A stretch of 6,684 bases of DNA from positions 1 to 6,684 of the forward strand of contig JADYYL010000072.1 of NCBI GenBank assembly GCA_020853655.1. The letters run 5' to 3'. The position numbers and the translations under genes were made by a program. This DNA comes from Deltaproteobacteria bacterium. Its GTDB lineage: Bacteria; Bdellovibrionota_C; UBA2361; SZUA-149; JADYYL01. How positions within the stretch are numbered: position 1 is the stretch's first letter; each line of letters begins with the position of its first letter. Positions 1 to 5,875 of this stretch are shown in pieces. Below the pieces are notes generated by a model. It saw only the letters and a list, made by a program, of their open reading frames with translations, did not search any database and was not told the DNA's origin.

Positions 1-653
1 GCAACCCGCGCGAGACGCTCGATGAAACTGACCGCGTGCTGATACTGGCCCAGTTTTGCGGCGCAGATTTTCGCGTTTCGTAACGCATACTGATTGTCAG
101 GGTCGCCCTTGAGGACGATCGCGAAGTTGTCGAGTGCCGCGGTATAGTTGCCGCGTTCCATGTGAATCCGTGCTGCGAGGATCGGGAGTTCGCGATTATC
201 GGCGAAGGAGGCCCGTGCTTCGTCGAGCACCATGAACGCTTCATTGAAGTGTTTCATGCGGCAGAGGGCCTCGGCATACATGGACCGAGCAACGACGTTC
301 TCGGGATCTTCGTCGATGACGCGCTTGAGCGCCCCGCAGGCACGATCCCAATTTTCTGAAACGAGCTCTTCGCGAATTCGCTCGAGTCGTCGGTGATGCT
401 CTTCGACCTGTTGAAAACGCTTCCGCTCGCGCCAATGTTGGAAACTCACGCGCGCGCCGATGAAGAATCCGATTAACGCGGTGACGAAGATGCCGAGGGA
501 GAACGTGGTGATGAGGACGAGAGCGAGCGGAGCAACCCATGCGCGGGAACGCGAGATGTTCACCGTAACGTCTGACGGGTTCAGGACGTAGATATAAGAG
601 AGGACGACGACGAGGGCGAAGAAGCCGAAGAGCTTAACGAGCCGCGATGACAT
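1..653 (-). CDS. LapA-LapB-like inner-membrane TPR protein (3' end beyond window)
   Basis: I translated this open frame by hand; 217 residues are visible and the C-terminus lies past the left edge. Residues 7-24 and 42-67 are hydrophobic helices. Between them are an NPSDVTVNI stretch and, at the start of the second helix, PLALVLI; this is the layout of the LapA (DUF1049) domain. A charged, coiled-coil-like segment (70-98) follows, then TPR-type helix pairs from about 97 onward, including a good repeat at 167-187. In E. coli, LapA and LapB are separate neighbouring proteins; LapB is a membrane-anchored TPR adaptor acting with FtsH to control LpxC and LPS synthesis. Here both modules appear to be in one chain. 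The ATG at 653 is chosen because GAGGAG lies 6 nt upstream. The LPS-control role is inferred from architecture, and the rubredoxin-like C-terminus of LapB cannot be checked here. It could also be a generic TPR protein. Confidence 0.82.
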   Translation of the reverse strand, partial: MSSRLVKLFGFFALVVVLSYIYVLNPSDVTVNISRSRAWVAPLALVLITTFSLGIFVTALIGFFIGARVSFQHWRERKRFQQVEEHHRRLERIREELVSENWDRACGALKRVIDEDPENVVARSMYAEALCRMKHFNEAFMVLDEARASFADNRELPILAARIHMERGNYTAALDNFAIVLKGDPDNQYALRNAKICAAKLGQYQHAVSFIERLARV

Positions 654-656
654 GGA

Positions 657-667
657 CTTCTCCTCGT
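657..667 (-). promoter_or_regulatory. Ribosome binding site of the LapA-LapB-like gene
   Basis: On the minus strand the bases before the ATG read GAGGAG-AAGTCC-ATG. This is a strong Shine-Dalgarno match at 6-nt spacing and it fixes the start at 653. Confidence 0.75.
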
Positions 668-724
668 TGGGTGTATTCGTGCCGTGCACGTGTCGGCGGC
701 GAGTCTCTGCTCCGCTCAGATGAC

Positions 725-753
725 CGGATACAAACCTTTCCTCTCTTTCGCAA
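725..753 (-). promoter_or_regulatory. Weak candidate promoter for the LapA-LapB-like gene
   Basis: On the minus strand TTGCGA (748-753) is followed, 17 nt later, by TATCCG (725-730). These match the sigma-70 consensus at 4/6 and 3/6 positions. The location in the divergent spacer is sensible, but the -10 is poor, so this is only a candidate. Confidence 0.25.
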
Positions 754-757
754 GTTT

Positions 758-781
758 CACAACTGGTTACGACCAATTGTG
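758..781. repeat. Imperfect 24-bp palindrome in the divergent spacer
   Basis: CACAACTGGT (758-767) and ACCAATTGTG (772-781) are inverted copies with one mismatch, separated by TACG. The site lies between the minus-strand LapA-LapB-like gene and the plus-strand rnpB promoter, just upstream of the weak candidate -35 for the former. It resembles an operator for a dimeric regulator. It could also be a hairpin in a leader transcript, or chance. Confidence 0.5.
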
Positions 782-808
782 GCCTCACGATTAACACCGA
801 TCCGCGCC

Positions 809-837
809 TTGGTGATTTGACGGCCATGCGATACAAT
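809..837 (+). promoter_or_regulatory. Probable sigma-70 promoter of rnpB
   Basis: TACAAT (832-837) matches the -10 consensus at 5/6 positions. TTGGTG (809-814), exactly 17 nt upstream, keeps only the TTG of the -35. Initiation would fall near 844, about 20 nt before the long P1 helix of rnpB begins, which suits a 5'-leader-bearing RNase P RNA precursor. A TTGACG at 817-822 is closer to the -35 consensus but only 9 nt from the -10. Confidence 0.5.
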
Positions 838-863
838 CCGCGTCCGGCTGAACCAAAAGATAT

Positions 864-1284
<421 letters not shown>

Positions 1285-1287
1285 AAT

Positions 1288-1311
1288 CTCCGCCCAATAC
1301 CTGGGACGGAG
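1288..1311 (+). terminator. GC-rich hairpin after rnpB, no U-tract
   Basis: CTCCG-CCCA (1288-1296) pairs with TGGG-A-CGGAG (1302-1311): a 9-bp stem with one bulged A and a 5-nt loop, four bases after rnpB ends. It is placed like a terminator, but the following plus-strand bases are a run of A, not T, so it is not a canonical intrinsic terminator. It may protect the 3' end or pause polymerase. It shares its right arm with the left end of the inverted-repeat element, so the two pairings compete. Confidence 0.35.
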
Positions 1312-1486
1312 CCCGATTAAAAAAAAACGTCGTACTCTCAGTCAGTTAGAAATAATTGGGGACGCAGCTAACCGCCTCCCATCAGCATCATAGAGAGGAG
1401 GCATGTCGAGACCCGCTGGATTGATTCTCAGCGATATATCCAGCGGTGGGACCCGACGCGGAGCGTTTATCGGGCTCCGTCCCCAG
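1301..1486. mobile_element. MITE-like or REP-like element with 15-bp perfect terminal inverted repeats
   Basis: GGGACGGAGCCCGAT (1303-1317) is repeated exactly in inverted form at 1469-1483, and the pairing extends through CTGGG/CCCCAG with a one-base indel. Inside the ends, AAACG (left) mirrors CGTTT (right), with the left copy stretched by extra A residues. A third, direct, 10/11 copy of GGGGACGGAGC occurs at 1358-1368. Internal hairpins pair GCCTCC (1374-1379) with GGAGGC (1397-1402), and CCGCTGGAT (1413-1421) with ATCCAGCGG (1438-1446). There is no coding frame and I see no clear target-site duplication. The size and layout fit a non-autonomous MITE or a REP/RAYT-associated palindromic repeat. 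A structured RNA or processed leader is the main alternative. Confidence 0.5.
1413..1446. repeat. 9-bp perfect inverted repeat inside the element
   Basis: CCGCTGGAT at 1413-1421 and ATCCAGCGG at 1438-1446 are exact inverted copies with a 16-nt loop. Either strand of RNA or extruded DNA could form this hairpin. Confidence 0.6.
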
Positions 1487-1506
1487 TTTCGAATGTGAAA
1501 CTTGTT

Positions 1507-1533
1507 TTGATATTGTGCGCTAGGTTTGCTAAT
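1507..1533 (+). promoter_or_regulatory. Weak candidate promoter of infC
   Basis: TTGATA (1507-1512, 5/6 to the -35 consensus) precedes GCTAAT (1528-1533, 4/6 to the -10) at a short 15-nt spacing. Initiation would fall at about 1540, exactly where the leader hairpin begins. The spacing is suboptimal; infC could instead be read from upstream. Confidence 0.3.
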
Positions 1534-1539
1534 GCCACC

Positions 1540-1585
1540 CGGTTACCGAAGAGCGGGGAAAACCCCGGTAAGGGTTCGGTAATCG
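1540..1585 (+). promoter_or_regulatory. Two-tier stem-loop in the infC leader
   Basis: The outer arms CGGTTACCGAA (1540-1550) and TTCGGTAATCG (1575-1585) pair over 11 bp with one G-U. Inside them CGGGG-AAAA-CCCCG (1554-1567) forms a second hairpin. An alternative exists: TTACC (1543-1547) can instead pair with GGTAA (1567-1571), which excludes the outer stem. The structure lies 60 nt before the infC start. A role in autoregulation or r-protein binding is inference, and it matches no leader class I recognise. Confidence 0.5.
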
Positions 1586-1631
1586 CTAATATTCACGTAC
1601 GCACCGAGTGGTCCATCCTAGGATCGAGGGC

Positions 1632-1640
1632 GAGAGAGGA
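1632..1640 (+). promoter_or_regulatory. Ribosome binding site deciding the AUU start of infC
   Basis: The purine tract GAGAGAGGA ends at 1640. The ATT at 1646 follows after 5 nt, a normal distance, whereas the ATG at 1655 is 14 nt away, too far for good Shine-Dalgarno use. Confidence 0.55.
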
Positions 1641-1645
1641 TTTAA

Positions 1646-2236
1646 ATTTACTGCATGCGTCCAGGGGAGTTCCGCGGCCGATCAAATCGCCTTCCACCAT
1701 CGCAATCGAAATCCGATAAACACCACATCAATAGCGACATTACCGCCCCCGAGGTTCGAGTGATCGGAGCGGATGGTGCGCAACTTGGGGTTTTGAAGAC
1801 ACGAGAAGCAATCGCAATCGCCGAGGAGCAAGGGCTCGATCTCGTCGAAGTTGCCCACGATGCAACACCTCCCGTATGCCGAATCCTCGACTACGGAAAG
1901 CTTCGCTACAAGGAACAGAAGAAAGCTTCTGAAGCTCGCAAGAAGAGCTCCACTCACGTCACTAAAGAGCTTCGTGTCCGCTACAGCACGGACAAGCACG
2001 ATCTCGAAACCAAGGTGAAGCACGCCCGAAAGTTTCTCGGGGAAGGGGACAAGGTCCGCTTCGAGATGCGCTTCCGTGGACGAGAAGTGGTGTATCAGGA
2101 GCTCGGCAAAGATATCTTCAAGCAGATCGCCGCGTCACTCCAAGATGTCGGGATCGTCGAAGAGTCGACGCCGCTGCTCGGCTATAAGATGACGATGTCA
2201 TTTGCGCCGAAGGGCCACGTCGCGCCGAAAGCGTAG
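1646..2236 (+). CDS. infC: Translation initiation factor IF-3, probable AUU start
   Basis: IF-3 binds the 30S subunit, blocks premature 50S joining and proofreads initiator tRNA-start codon pairing. The protein is 196 residues from ATT (193 from the ATG at 1655), close to the usual 170-200. Counting from the ATG, the N-domain spans about 25-95, from INSDITAPEVRVIG to the family signature RILDYGKLRY (76-85). A basic lysine-rich linker follows (88-101), then the C-domain (102-187) with KELRVRY, FRGREVVYQELG and MTMSFAPKG. The ATT is preferred because it has a well-spaced purine tract and an in-frame TAA (1643-1645) sits directly before it. Rare start codons are a known hallmark of infC (AUU in E. 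coli, AUC in Myxococcus) and allow autoregulation, because IF-3 discriminates against them. The usual partners rpmI and rplT do not follow. The first 24 residues are a poorly conserved, Ser/Arg/Lys-rich extension. Confidence 0.95.
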   Translation: MYCMRPGEFRGRSNRLPPSQSKSDKHHINSDITAPEVRVIGADGAQLGVLKTREAIAIAEEQGLDLVEVAHDATPPVCRILDYGKLRYKEQKKASEARKKSSTHVTKELRVRYSTDKHDLETKVKHARKFLGEGDKVRFEMRFRGREVVYQELGKDIFKQIAASLQDVGIVEESTPLLGYKMTMSFAPKGHVAPKA

Positions 2237-2281
2237 ACGGCGTTCAAGCCCCGAGTCTGTAAGCTCTGAGTCCTTGGCCTG

Positions 2282-2352
2282 TGGTCACTCAGTCACTGGG
2301 TTACTCAGTCACTGGGTTACTCAGTCACTGGGTCGCTGGGTCACAGTGACCA
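2282..2352. repeat. Three 16-bp tandem repeats flanked by an 8-bp inverted repeat
   Basis: The unit ACTCAGTCACTGGGTT occurs at 2287-2302, 2303-2318 and 2319-2334 (last base C), followed by a degraded partial copy. Each unit contains CAGTCACTG, a nearly palindromic core. TGGTCACT (2282-2289) and AGTGACCA (2345-2352) are exact inverted copies bounding the block, and GGTCAC-A-GTGACC (2339-2351) is itself palindromic. The block fills the spacer between convergent infC and the secreted-protein gene. It could act in bidirectional termination by forming alternative hairpins, or be a slippage-prone repeat; there is no U-tract. Confidence 0.75.
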
Positions 2353-2369
2353 GTTTGGGACCAGTTTGG
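2348..2369. repeat. Two perfect 11-bp tandem repeats
   Basis: GACCAGTTTGG occurs at 2348-2358 and again at 2359-2369. It directly abuts the 16-bp repeat block, so the convergent spacer holds two distinct tandem-repeat families. Confidence 0.75.
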
Positions 2370-2381
2370 CGATTCCCTTAC

Positions 2382-2945
2382 TTACTTCTTTTTCTCCGGT
2401 GCCGGAGTCGCTGCGACAACAGGTGCGTCGGTGCGACAGGTCGTATCGCCCACTCGCGTTTTTAGACACTGACCGCTTGTTGCGGCGCAGTCTCCCACCA
2501 CCCTGTCTCGGACCACACGCCGCGTCTCGAAATCTAATGACGAGAACGCTCCGCCGAGGAGAGATACGGCGTCAGCAACGCACAATCCGGCATTCTCATG
2601 GAGGCGCACGCATGCTTCTCGAGCTTTGCCCTCCACTGAGGGCGCGTTCGATTTCACCTCAGCCTCGAGCGCTTCCTTCGCTGTGCCGCGCTTGATGATC
2701 TTTTGGAAGAAGACCTCTTCGGGCTCGAAAGGCGATGCGGCCGCCGCGGCAGCCGTCGCTCCAGGGGCCGGAGGTGGGGGAAGTCGTTTCCATGAATAGA
2801 ACACATCGGCTTCGCAGACGGTCTCCGCATCAGCGTCAGGTGCCGCCGCAGGGGCTCCCTTCTCCGCTGCTTTGTCGACGGCATAAGCCAATGCTGACAT
2901 GTTCATCGCGACGGCGATCCCGATGCACCACGTGCGGATGTTCAT
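2382..2945 (-). CDS. Small secreted six-cysteine protein, unknown family
   Basis: The 187-residue product is not a family I recognise. The ATG at 2945 is chosen over in-frame ATGs at 2990 and 2972 because GGAG lies 7 nt upstream and because it gives a clean signal peptide. Residues 1-22 run from MNIR through a hydrophobic core to ALAYA, with likely signal peptidase I cleavage before VDKA. No lipobox is seen. The mature part has an Ala/Pro-rich linker (27-40), a proline run and alanine run (56-70), and a compact helical region (72-170). Cysteines at 44, 112, 122, 153, 160 and 170 could form three disulfides, fitting a periplasmic or exported location. The tail ends in EKKK. It starts 29 nt after the preceding minus-strand gene, so the two are probably co-transcribed. 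Confidence 0.72.
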   Translation of the reverse strand: MNIRTWCIGIAVAMNMSALAYAVDKAAEKGAPAAAPDADAETVCEADVFYSWKRLPPPPAPGATAAAAAASPFEPEEVFFQKIIKRGTAKEALEAEVKSNAPSVEGKAREACVRLHENAGLCVADAVSLLGGAFSSLDFETRRVVRDRVVGDCAATSGQCLKTRVGDTTCRTDAPVVAATPAPEKKK

Positions 2946-2952
2946 TGCGATT

Positions 2953-2956
2953 CTCC
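2953..2956 (-). promoter_or_regulatory. Ribosome binding site choosing the 2945 start
   Basis: On the minus strand GGAG is followed by AATCGCA and the ATG at 2945, a good 7-nt spacing. It lies between the stop of the upstream membrane-protein gene and this start. Confidence 0.65.
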
Positions 2957-2974
2957 GGTTTCTTCTCAACATCG

Positions 2975-3700
2975 TCACCCCGTCGGACATACTTGGAAGT
3001 TGTTCGTTCCTGACCCACTCTGTCCATTTCGTCGCGCGATCTCCTTCTCTAAAGCACCAAGGAAGCTCGAACGTCGATACTCGTCGGTCGTAAAGATGGA
3101 CGCAAACATTGCCGAGCCGCCGCCGAAAATGGCTGACAACATGAAGGCCGACGTCGGCTCGATACTTGCGGCCTTTGCGAGAATCGTGACTACCGCGAGG
3201 ACACCCGCGAAAGTGATGAGCGAAAGCCCATGCCGCTCTACCGGTGAAGGGACCTGGATGAAGAGGGCCTGATGCATCGCCTCGTGCGCCGCCGTTCGCA
3301 AGTCCTCTGAGTATTCCTCGAGCGCAACGGTTTTGACCTCAACGAGATTGATTTTCAGGTAGTCCTCGAGGTCTTCAGAATCCCGAAGCTTCATGACGCG
3401 TCTTGTCGGGGGAAGCCACGGAACTCCGACGTTCGCGAAGTTCGCTTCGGCGCCCGAAAGCGTCTGCCCGATGATCTGATACGTCAGGGCTTCCGCTGGG
3501 TTTGATGGGCGAAGCACGCTTGTCGGAAGTGCGACGTCCGGCTCAGAATCAATCGCTGCGGCGGCGCCGTGTTGATGAGAAACGGTCTGACAAAAGTTGA
3601 GAGAGTTTGGAGTTAAAAACGAATGAGCGCGTTCCACGCTCTCCGGCGCCACAATACCTGCCACGCTCATCGGCACCGAGACATCTTCAAGATAGGGCAT
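2975..3700 (-). CDS. Membrane protein with HEAMH (HExxH-type) motif, unknown family
   Basis: The 241-residue product is not a family I recognise. Residues 1-100 look soluble, with no signal peptide. An acidic, helical segment (105-138) leads into TAAHEAMHQALF, which contains HEAMH at 139-143, matching the HExxH pattern of zinc-dependent peptidases. Two hydrophobic helices follow at about 159-177 and 183-203, the second glycine-rich (FGGGSAMFA). A basic/acidic tail (206-225) and a Ser/Gly-rich end close the protein. The motif is short enough to arise by chance, and a third zinc ligand is not evident, so peptidase activity is a weak inference. The ATG at 3700 is the first ATG after an in-frame TAA six bases upstream, but it has no good Shine-Dalgarno sequence. 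It heads a likely two-gene unit with the secreted cysteine-rich protein. Confidence 0.68.
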   Translation of the reverse strand: MPYLEDVSVPMSVAGIVAPESVERAHSFLTPNSLNFCQTVSHQHGAAAAIDSEPDVALPTSVLRPSNPAEALTYQIIGQTLSGAEANFANVGVPWLPPTRRVMKLRDSEDLEDYLKINLVEVKTVALEEYSEDLRTAAHEAMHQALFIQVPSPVERHGLSLITFAGVLAVVTILAKAASIEPTSAFMLSAIFGGGSAMFASIFTTDEYRRSSFLGALEKEIARRNGQSGSGTNNFQVCPTG

Positions 3701-4066
3701 TTTTTAGAAGCGAACTTGTCGATTCGTCCAAGAATGTGCGGCTGATGAAACGCTTATCAACTTCCTGGGGATACTATTACACGACCGGGTCCGACGAAAG
3801 GGGCAGCTCTTGAGGTGAGGGAGCGCTCGACCAGCGGTGCTGATGCCGTCTCGACGAAAGCACTGGAGGCGAAGTATGTGTCGGTTGGAGATCGAATCGC
3901 GCCTCGAAGCGCAGGATTTTTCGGAAGCATAATGCGTTGCACCAAGTCTCAGCATCCAAGCGCTCTTCGTCGATGGAGATTCCATCTGGGAGCCGCTTGT
4001 TTCAGGGTTACGAATAAGCGTCATGCGACACGTCAGCTCGACACCCCTTCTGCCGCCAACGCTTCG
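3701..4066. other. 366-bp divergent spacer, no convincing gene
   Basis: This stretch separates the minus-strand membrane-protein gene from the Omp85 gene. The plus-strand frame of the Omp85 gene stays open back to an ATG at 3815, but the 84 extra residues are Arg/Ser/Ala-rich, have no domain and would bury the signal peptide, so I treat them as non-coding. I found no convincing promoter pair: CATAAT near 3930 is -10-like but has no -35 at the right distance. Long minus-strand frames here are antisense to the Omp85 gene. Confidence 0.55.
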
Positions 4067-5875
4067 ATGATGCGATACCCCTCTTCTCAAGCGCTGGTTT
4101 GCCTCGTCACGATTTTCACATTTGTCGCCAGCGCACGGGCTGAGGACGGAGGCACCATCGCCGACCCTTCCGGAACGACCGGTCTGTCTCCGCGAGTTTC
4201 GGCATCGCCTGCACCGGTGGCAACCGGCGTGATCAGGAAAATTACAATTCAACTTCGGGATGTTTTTGAAGGTGATGACCTCGCGTATCCGTATCGAGCG
4301 GCGAACAGCGTCAAGGTCAACACACGCGACGAAGTCGTTCGACGTGAGTTGTTGTTCCGAGAAGGGGACGTCTTCGATCAGTTCATCATCGATGAGAGCG
4401 CGCGGAATCTGCGCACGCTTCCGTTCCTCCGCGAGGTGGCGATTACGACCACCCAGGATGGAAACGCTGTCGATGTGCTCATCGAGGTTCAGGACACGTG
4501 GACGCTCATCCCTCAAGTCGGATTCACGTCAGGCGGAGGGCAGAGTCGAACCACCGTGGGCCTCGCTGAAGGAAACGTGTTGGGGTTCGGCAAACGGGCG
4601 GAGCTGCTCTTCTCGGACGACGAAGGCCGGAAGAAGATCGAGGGCGTCTACGATGATCGTCGATTGTGGGGAACTCCTCAGCGACTCCTTCTGGGACACT
4701 TTGATCGATCCGATGGCTTCCGCACCCTTGGATTGTGGGGACGTCCCTTTCGAAGTTTGCTCGACAAGGATTCGTGGCAAACCTACGCCGATGTTTCTGA
4801 CACCGTTGGCAAGCTGTTCGAGTTAGGGGACGAGCGCTTCATCTACCGCAATAAACACACCCAGGTAGGCGCGAGCTACACGCTTTCGGTCGGCGATCCA
4901 GAGACCGAGCGTCAACGAGCGACTGTCGGCTACGAGTATCAGCGCGACCTGTTCGGCGAAGCCGATCTGCAGGACTTCGAGGATGTGGACGTGAATCCCG
5001 CTTCGGTCTCGCGCGATCCGAATCTCCTCGCGGAGGATCGGCAATTCAGCGGACCGTTCGCGCAGTATGAACTCATCCAGCCAGACTTCGTTTCTTCGAA
5101 TTACATTGATCGGTTCGAACGCGTCGAGGACTACAACCTCGGCAACGAGTTTTCGATTCGATTGCAGTTTGCCTCCCACGCACTCGGGTCGCAGAACGAC
5201 ACTGGGCTTTTGAGCCTCAATCATCGGTGGGGCTATCGACTCGGCGAGCAGGAGTTCGCTCGATTTGAGGTCGGTGCGTCGACACGAGCGGACAACTTTG
5301 GTTTCGACAATAACTTTGTCCGAAGTGAGGCGAAGTACTTCAACGTCTTAGGCCCACGAACGTTACTCGGTTTGAATGTTGGCGTGCATACGCTCGCGTC
5401 GAATTTGTATGTCGATTACGGCGCCGATTTCGACAAGGACCGAGAGCTGCTGCTCGGCGCGGAGAATGGGCTGCGCGGATATGAAGATCGAACCTTCAGC
5501 GGCTCGCGCCGACTCGTCCTCAACATTGAAGACCGCATTCACCTCGTGGAAGATCTGTTCCAACTGGTGAATCTGGGAGGCGTCGTTTTCTTCGATGGAG
5601 GAGGGACGACCCGCGACGAATTCGGAAGGATCTTTGCCAACGGATTTTACACGGATGTCGGCGTCGGACTTCGCATCGGGTTCCCGCGTTCTCAGGGCGG
5701 CGGGATGTTGCGCATCGATTTCGCGGTCCCGCTGCGCAATGGTCCTGACCCGGACGAAGATCAGCGCTTCGAGCCTCGATTCTTCATCTCGACTGGCCAG
5801 ATTTTCTCAGCCCGCACCCGCGCGGAAACGCTCGGCCTCGACCGCGCCAATGTGACTGTCGGAACCGATCGGTGA
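4067..5875 (+). CDS. Omp85-family outer-membrane protein with one POTRA domain (BamA/TamA-like)
   Basis: Omp85 proteins are outer-membrane beta-barrels that insert or translocate proteins, or have related envelope roles; the substrate here is unknown. The 602-residue product begins MMRYPSS with a signal peptide (1-25, cleavage after ASARA). A Pro/Ser/Thr-rich linker leads to one POTRA-like domain (about 54-143: GVIRKITIQL, RRELLFREGD, NLRTLPFLREV, VDVLIEVQDTW). The barrel starts near 148, with GLAEGNVLGFGKRAEL. The Omp85 L6 signature appears as GLRGY (468-472), followed by VVFFDGGG (506-513) and late strands GVGLRIGF and GGGMLRIDFAVPL. A beta-signal-like FFISTGQIF ends at 580, but 22 polar residues follow it. 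BamA has five POTRAs and TamA three, so it is neither canonical protein. The start at 4067 or 4070 rests on the signal peptide; no good Shine-Dalgarno is visible. Confidence 0.88.
   Translation: MMRYPSSQALVCLVTIFTFVASARAEDGGTIADPSGTTGLSPRVSASPAPVATGVIRKITIQLRDVFEGDDLAYPYRAANSVKVNTRDEVVRRELLFREGDVFDQFIIDESARNLRTLPFLREVAITTTQDGNAVDVLIEVQDTWTLIPQVGFTSGGGQSRTTVGLAEGNVLGFGKRAELLFSDDEGRKKIEGVYDDRRLWGTPQRLLLGHFDRSDGFRTLGLWGRPFRSLLDKDSWQTYADVSDTVGKLFELGDERFIYRNKHTQVGASYTLSVGDPETERQRATVGYEYQRDLFGEADLQDFEDVDVNPASVSRDPNLLAEDRQFSGPFAQYELIQPDFVSSNYIDRFERVEDYNLGNEFSIRLQFASHALGSQNDTGLLSLNHRWGYRLGEQEFARFEVGASTRADNFGFDNNFVRSEAKYFNVLGPRTLLGLNVGVHTLASNLYVDYGADFDKDRELLLGAENGLRGYEDRTFSGSRRLVLNIEDRIHLVEDLFQLVNLGGVVFFDGGGTTRDEFGRIFANGFYTDVGVGLRIGFPRSQGGGMLRIDFAVPLRNGPDPDEDQRFEPRFFISTGQIFSARTRAETLGLDRANVTVGTDR

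Noticed and set aside
1303..1330. Intrinsic terminator using the A/T run next to the GC-rich arm
   Set aside because: On the plus strand the run is A, not T. On the minus strand the T-run comes before the GC arm, so neither orientation gives hairpin-then-U-tract.
1495..1719. Plus-strand 74-codon frame overlapping the infC start
   Set aside because: It covers the leader hairpin and runs into infC in another frame; it has no ribosome binding site or recognisable content. A leader peptide cannot be excluded but nothing supports it.
2287..2334. Possible CRISPR array
   Set aside because: The 16-bp units are directly tandem with no spacers between them, too short for CRISPR repeats, and no cas genes are present.
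2202..2465. Plus-strand 87-codon frame over the tandem repeats
   Set aside because: It starts inside the infC end in another frame and its middle is just the translated 16-bp repeats; no sign of coding selection.
3704..4516. Minus-strand open frame of 270 codons opposite the Omp85 gene
   Set aside because: It is antisense to a well-supported Omp85 gene, Arg/Ser-rich, and lacks any motif or ribosome binding site.
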